Source: an uncultured Ureaplasma sp.
GTDB taxonomy: Bacteria; Bacillota_I; Bacilli_A; Mycoplasmatales; Mycoplasmoidaceae
Direction of reading: 5' to 3'
Assembly (NCBI GenBank): GCA_947039515.1
Contig: CAMQYY010000001.1
Span: 190,902 to 254,901, forward strand
Length of the DNA: 64,000 bases
Of this stretch, positions 60,488 to 64,000 are shown one piece after another. The notes under the pieces are model-generated. The model did not search any database and was not told the origin of the DNA. It saw only the letters and a list, made by a program, of their open reading frames with translations. Each line of letters starts with the position of its first letter. The first letter of the stretch is position 1. The position numbers and the translations under genes were made by a program.

Positions 60488-61741
60488 ATGAACCAAGATA
60501 CTAAAAACATAGATAGAAAAGAACGTGATATAGAAGTTAAGAACTTTATTAAAAAAATGAAGAGTAAACCTAAATTAAATCATGAAATTCTTTCATCTAA
60601 TATTGTTATAAACGGGCGATGAGGTGATGGCAAAACTACTTTTTTAGAACAAATAAAAGAACAATTAACAAAGACTGAAGATAAAGAAATTAAATTAGAT
60701 GACATTATAACTATTAGTGCTTGGGATTATGATTTTTTAGATGACCCTACTGAAATGATTTTAGATATTCTTATTAAGAATAAAGATCAAAATAAAATAA
60801 TTGAAAAGATAAGTGATCAAATAAAGAATTTTTTAAAGGGATTTTCTAAAGAAATAATTAATCAAAATAAATTTTTTAAACTTTTTTATGAAGGTTCTAA
60901 AAAAGCTATTGTTGACTCAAAAAAAAATAAAGAAAAAGATTCTACTAAAAGTTATTTAAATTTTATTGATTTAAAAAAGAGAATTCAAAAAAATATAGAA
61001 GAAAAAGATGGCAATGTTTATATTTTTATTGATGATTTAGATAGATGTAATACTAATTTTGTCATTAAATTAATTGAAATTACAAAGCATTTATTCAATA
61101 TTGAAAATGTTGTAATTATTTATATGTTAGATTTAAAGAATATTAATCATTCTATTGTTAAATACTACAATCTATTAGAAGATAATGATGCTAATGAAAC
61201 TTATTTATCTAAAATTATTGACTATGTTCATAATTTAGAAGAAGTGGATAAAACTACGTACTTATTGAATAGATATGAGCTATCTTGAATTACGAAAAGA
61301 ACTGGTAGAAAGACCTATCAAAATATTTTTAATAATTTGAAGAATCAAACATTTAGAAATCAAGAACGTGTTATTTCAATATTAAAAAATATAGAAATAA
61401 TTATTACTAATCAAAAAATTGAAGATCCGGAAGATGATGTAAAAGTTATTATTATTTTATCTATTATTCAATACTTATGTGAAGAAAATAGTGATTTAAT
61501 GAATAAACTATTAAATAATGTAGTTGAACAAGAAATATCTAATAATATAATACCACGAGAAGTTAGACAATTTAATAGAGAGAATTTAAATAAAATAATA
61601 TCTTTTTTTGAAAATGTATATAAAAAAGAAGGTATTTATTCAGCATTTTCTCATAAAGATTTTTCTTCTACTAATTTAAATACAATGTCTAAAATTGATT
61701 TTAAAAAATTATTCAATGTCGCTATTAATGCTAATTCTTAG
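60488..61741 (+). CDS. KAP-family P-loop NTPase in an R-M operon
   Basis: 417 residues. Walker A G-R-W-G-D-G-K-T-T (43-51) and Walker B V-Y-I-F-I-D-D-L-D-R-C (177-187) match KAP NTPases, which are STAND-like and often tied to phage defence or membrane signalling. Unlike many KAP proteins no transmembrane hairpin is visible between the two Walker motifs. It starts 9 bases after the methyltransferase stop with AGGAA. Its end overlaps the UDP-glucose dehydrogenase-like gene on the other strand by 11 bases. Confidence 0.8.
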
Positions 61742-62498
61742 AATTCTTATTTAAAAAAAAATTATTCTTTTCTACGATTACATCTAATAAAAGTGTGTTT
61801 ACTTTAGCATTTTTTGCTTGATTTTTAATTGATGAAACATCTTTTGGTAAGCACTTTCCTGAAAAACCTCTTTTATCTTCATAAACAAAAGTATGACTTC
61901 TTCCAATTCTAGGGTCCGCTAGTCAAATTTCTCTAGCTTTATTAAAATCAACTCCAAGAGCTTGTGAAATATCAAACATTTCATTAACAAAAGTAACTTT
62001 TGTTGCAAGAAAACTATTTTCCATGTATTTTGCCATTTCAACATCAATTGCATTAGATTGAAAAAATTTAACTTCTGAATTAGTAATTAATTGATATGCT
62101 TTGATAGCTATATCTACACTTGATGATTCACCACCAAAAGATAATCAATCTCTAATTGGATTATTAAAAGGATGATCTTGAGTTTCGCCATAATATTCTG
62201 GTTGAAAAACAATTCTTTTTTTGTATTTTTCAACCATTTTATCAGTAAATCCTACTGGAACTGTTGAACGAATAATAATTAACTCACTATTAATTCAATT
62301 AATACATTCTTCAACAATACTTGTATCACAATCTCCGTTCTCTAACATATCTGTTGGAACACAAATAAAAGCTACTTCGCATATATTTATTTCTTCTTTT
62401 GACCCTATTTTTAAAAAAGGATCAAAAATTAATGATTCTGGAAAGGTTTTTTTCATCAACTTTCCTACATGTCCAAATCCTACTATTCCTATTTTCAT
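61731..62498 (-). CDS. UDP-glucose/GDP-mannose dehydrogenase-like protein lacking the C-terminal domain
   Basis: 255 residues against ~390-430 for UDP-glucose 6-dehydrogenases. The N-terminal Rossmann G-I-V-G-F-G-H-V-G, R-S-T-V-P-V-G and E-M-A-K-Y-M-E-N are present, and the catalytic cysteine C216 lies in G-F-S-G-K-C-L-P-K-D. The protein ends ~40 residues later, so the UDP-binding C-terminal domain is missing. It may be a short active form or act on another substrate. Start ATG 62498 follows AGGAG. It is read together with the glycosyltransferase upstream (10-base overlap). Confidence 0.82.
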
Positions 62499-63487
62499 AT
62501 AACACACTCCTCTTTTAATAATTCAAATATATTGATATTTATGAATTCTTTTATTTTAATAATTATTTTCTCTTCATCATCACTAATTTTTAATAATTCT
62601 ATTTTTTTAATTAATCCTTTAATATAAAAAAATAATTCTTTTGTGTGGCTAATAATAGCATCTTGGTTCCAATTGGAATCTGTTTTAAATTTATATAAAT
62701 TTAAACCATTTATGTAACTAATAACTGAATCTCAAGAGAGTTTAATTGTCTCATTATTACGAATATGATTTACAAATATAGGAACTCTTGCAAAAGAAAA
62801 CTCTTTTTTAAGCATGTTTGTTCTAAAAGAATCGTATCAAATCAATGATTTATCTTTATATTTTTCTCAATCAAAAGACGGTAGCAACAACTCTTTTTCA
62901 AAATAAATGGTGGCTCCACCTGTTGTTGTACTTTTTTTATCAATGTTTCTAGTAAATTCTTCAATATCTCTTGCAAAACTTTTTCCTATTAAAATATTTG
63001 AAAGTTCTTTATAATTATTTTCTCTATTAAAAGCTGAATATGTTGAATTATTAAAATCGGAATCATCGAAATAAAAACTTTGAGTTTTTGAAAAAATATT
63101 TTTTTTATAATTTAAAAAATCATTTAAAGATGATGCAAGTGTATAAAAAATAGGGATTGGAGGATCTCCTTTATAATATAAAGAAATAAAATCATATTCT
63201 TTTTTATAAGATAAAACTTTTTCAAAAAAATTATCATTATCAAAAAGAATATCAGCATCTAATATAAAGTAAATATCTCCTTCATGTTTATGACATTCCT
63301 TAAGTAATTCTTCTCTTGATGATTTCATGTCACCAATTTTGTTGAAAGAAATATCAACTTTTATTTTATGTGGTGTATTAACTATACTTAAAATGTCATA
63401 ACCTCATTTTTTGATTTTATTAATGTTTTCTAGAAAAAAATCAGGAGATTCGTTATCCATTATTGTAGTAGCAAGAATTATCTTCAT
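62489..63487 (-). CDS. Glycosyltransferase-like protein (GT-A fold)
   Basis: 332 residues. It opens with a beta strand I-I-L-A-T-T, has S-S-R-E-E-L-L and the metal-binding L-D-A-D-I-L-F near residue 77, as in GT-A enzymes. The C-terminal half is lysine-rich and not assigned. Overlaps neighbours at both ends, forming an operon of cell-surface sugar genes. Confidence 0.65.
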
Positions 63488-64000
63488 GAAATTGCTCCTT
63501 TAATTCCATGTATTTTTTCATGACGTTCATTAATTTTTAAAACATCATCATCACTAATTAAAGCATCAAAGTGTCTATAAAAGTTTTTTAAATCATTTTC
63601 CATACTTAAATCATTTGTAATACGATCTCTATTACTATCTTTATTATATTTCATTACAAAATCATTGATAATTCCAACTTTTGTCTCTGGATGCATTAAT
63701 AATGAAATATTAAAAAAGCGATCTGTTGATCTATTAATTGATTTTCCCATTCCCCCTGATTCAAGAGCTATGTCTAAATTAAATATTTTATTAGAACCTA
63801 ACATACCGATATTTCTTAATAAAAAATTATTTATATTGATTTCTTCTTTTTGAAAAATTCATTCATCCTTTTTTTTGTTTTGATTATAAACTTCTACTCA
63901 ACCTGTTATAAAGTTATACCCTTCATTGATTAAATTATTTGCTTGATAAATATAATCTTTATTTCATGTATCATCATCATCAAGTGTTGCTATAAATATA
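63478..64000 (-). CDS. Glycosyltransferase family 2-like protein, 5' end outside window
   Basis: The C-terminal 173 residues are seen. L-D-D-D-D-T-W is the GT2 metal-binding DxD region; G-G-M-G ... R-S-T-D-R-F-F follows. The TGA at 63484 is Trp; the real stop is at 63478, overlapping the next gene by 10 bases. It probably acts on a glycolipid or capsule-like polymer. Confidence 0.75.

Overview
The window is from a Mollicutes genome. Base composition is very AT-rich, and most long reading frames only become whole when UGA is read as tryptophan (for example dnaK, uvrC, topA, dnaE and both type III restriction subunits). There are no genes for wall polymers, the tRNA genes sit in the compact cluster usual for mycoplasmas, and PotA carries the large insertion known from mycoplasmas. 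The gene set fits a relative of the Mycoplasma pneumoniae/penetrans (Malacoplasma-like) branch, but I cannot name a species from sequence alone. All CDS coordinates below use UGA=Trp.

Layout. 1-6 kb: a PhoU-like protein (partial), a KtrB-type potassium channel subunit, DnaK and UvrC. 6-11.5 kb: a minus-strand operon of a carnitine acyltransferase, phosphate butyryltransferase, butyrate kinase and an MFS transporter, which together could turn acyl-carnitine into ATP by substrate-level phosphorylation. 11.7-12.85 kb: nine ordinary tRNA genes, preceded by a strange tRNA-Cys-like gene with its own terminator. 12.9-21 kb: dapF, potD-C-B-A, trxA and topA. 21-23.3 kb: plus-strand primosome genes (DnaB/DnaD-like, DnaI) behind a cluster of DnaA boxes. 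23.3-34.9 kb: tRNA-Arg, tdk, ychF, fba, rpoE, an HD hydrolase, gltX, ispE, rsmA, yidC, rnpA, rpmH, then dnaA and a 5'-3' exonuclease. 37.8-41.9 kb: dnaE, a small acidic protein and galE.

From 35 to 62 kb the content changes to accessory and defence genes. In order these are: a C5 methyltransferase with an HNH endonuclease, whose methyltransferase is frameshifted at a (GA)19 tract (phase-OFF); a Panacea-type antitoxin with an unknown partner; lspA; an RmuC-like protein with six 34-residue repeats; a GyrI-like protein; a truncated restriction-enzyme-like gene; a lone zinc deaminase; a decayed 1-kb stretch; a HEPN protein; a type III Mod-Res pair with a C7 tract inside the methyltransferase catalytic motif; two divergent DUF262 (GmrSD-like) proteins, one frameshifted; and a Sau3AI/MutH-like endonuclease divergent from a C5 methyltransferase that shares an operon with a KAP-type NTPase. 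The window ends in a sugar cluster: a short UDP-glucose dehydrogenase-like protein and two glycosyltransferase-like genes.

The likeliest sources of new biology are the acyl-carnitine/ATP operon, the tRNA-like gene with compensatory stem changes, the Panacea gene pair and the several independent slippage tracts in restriction-modification genes. I saw no rRNA operon, CRISPR array or complete insertion sequence.
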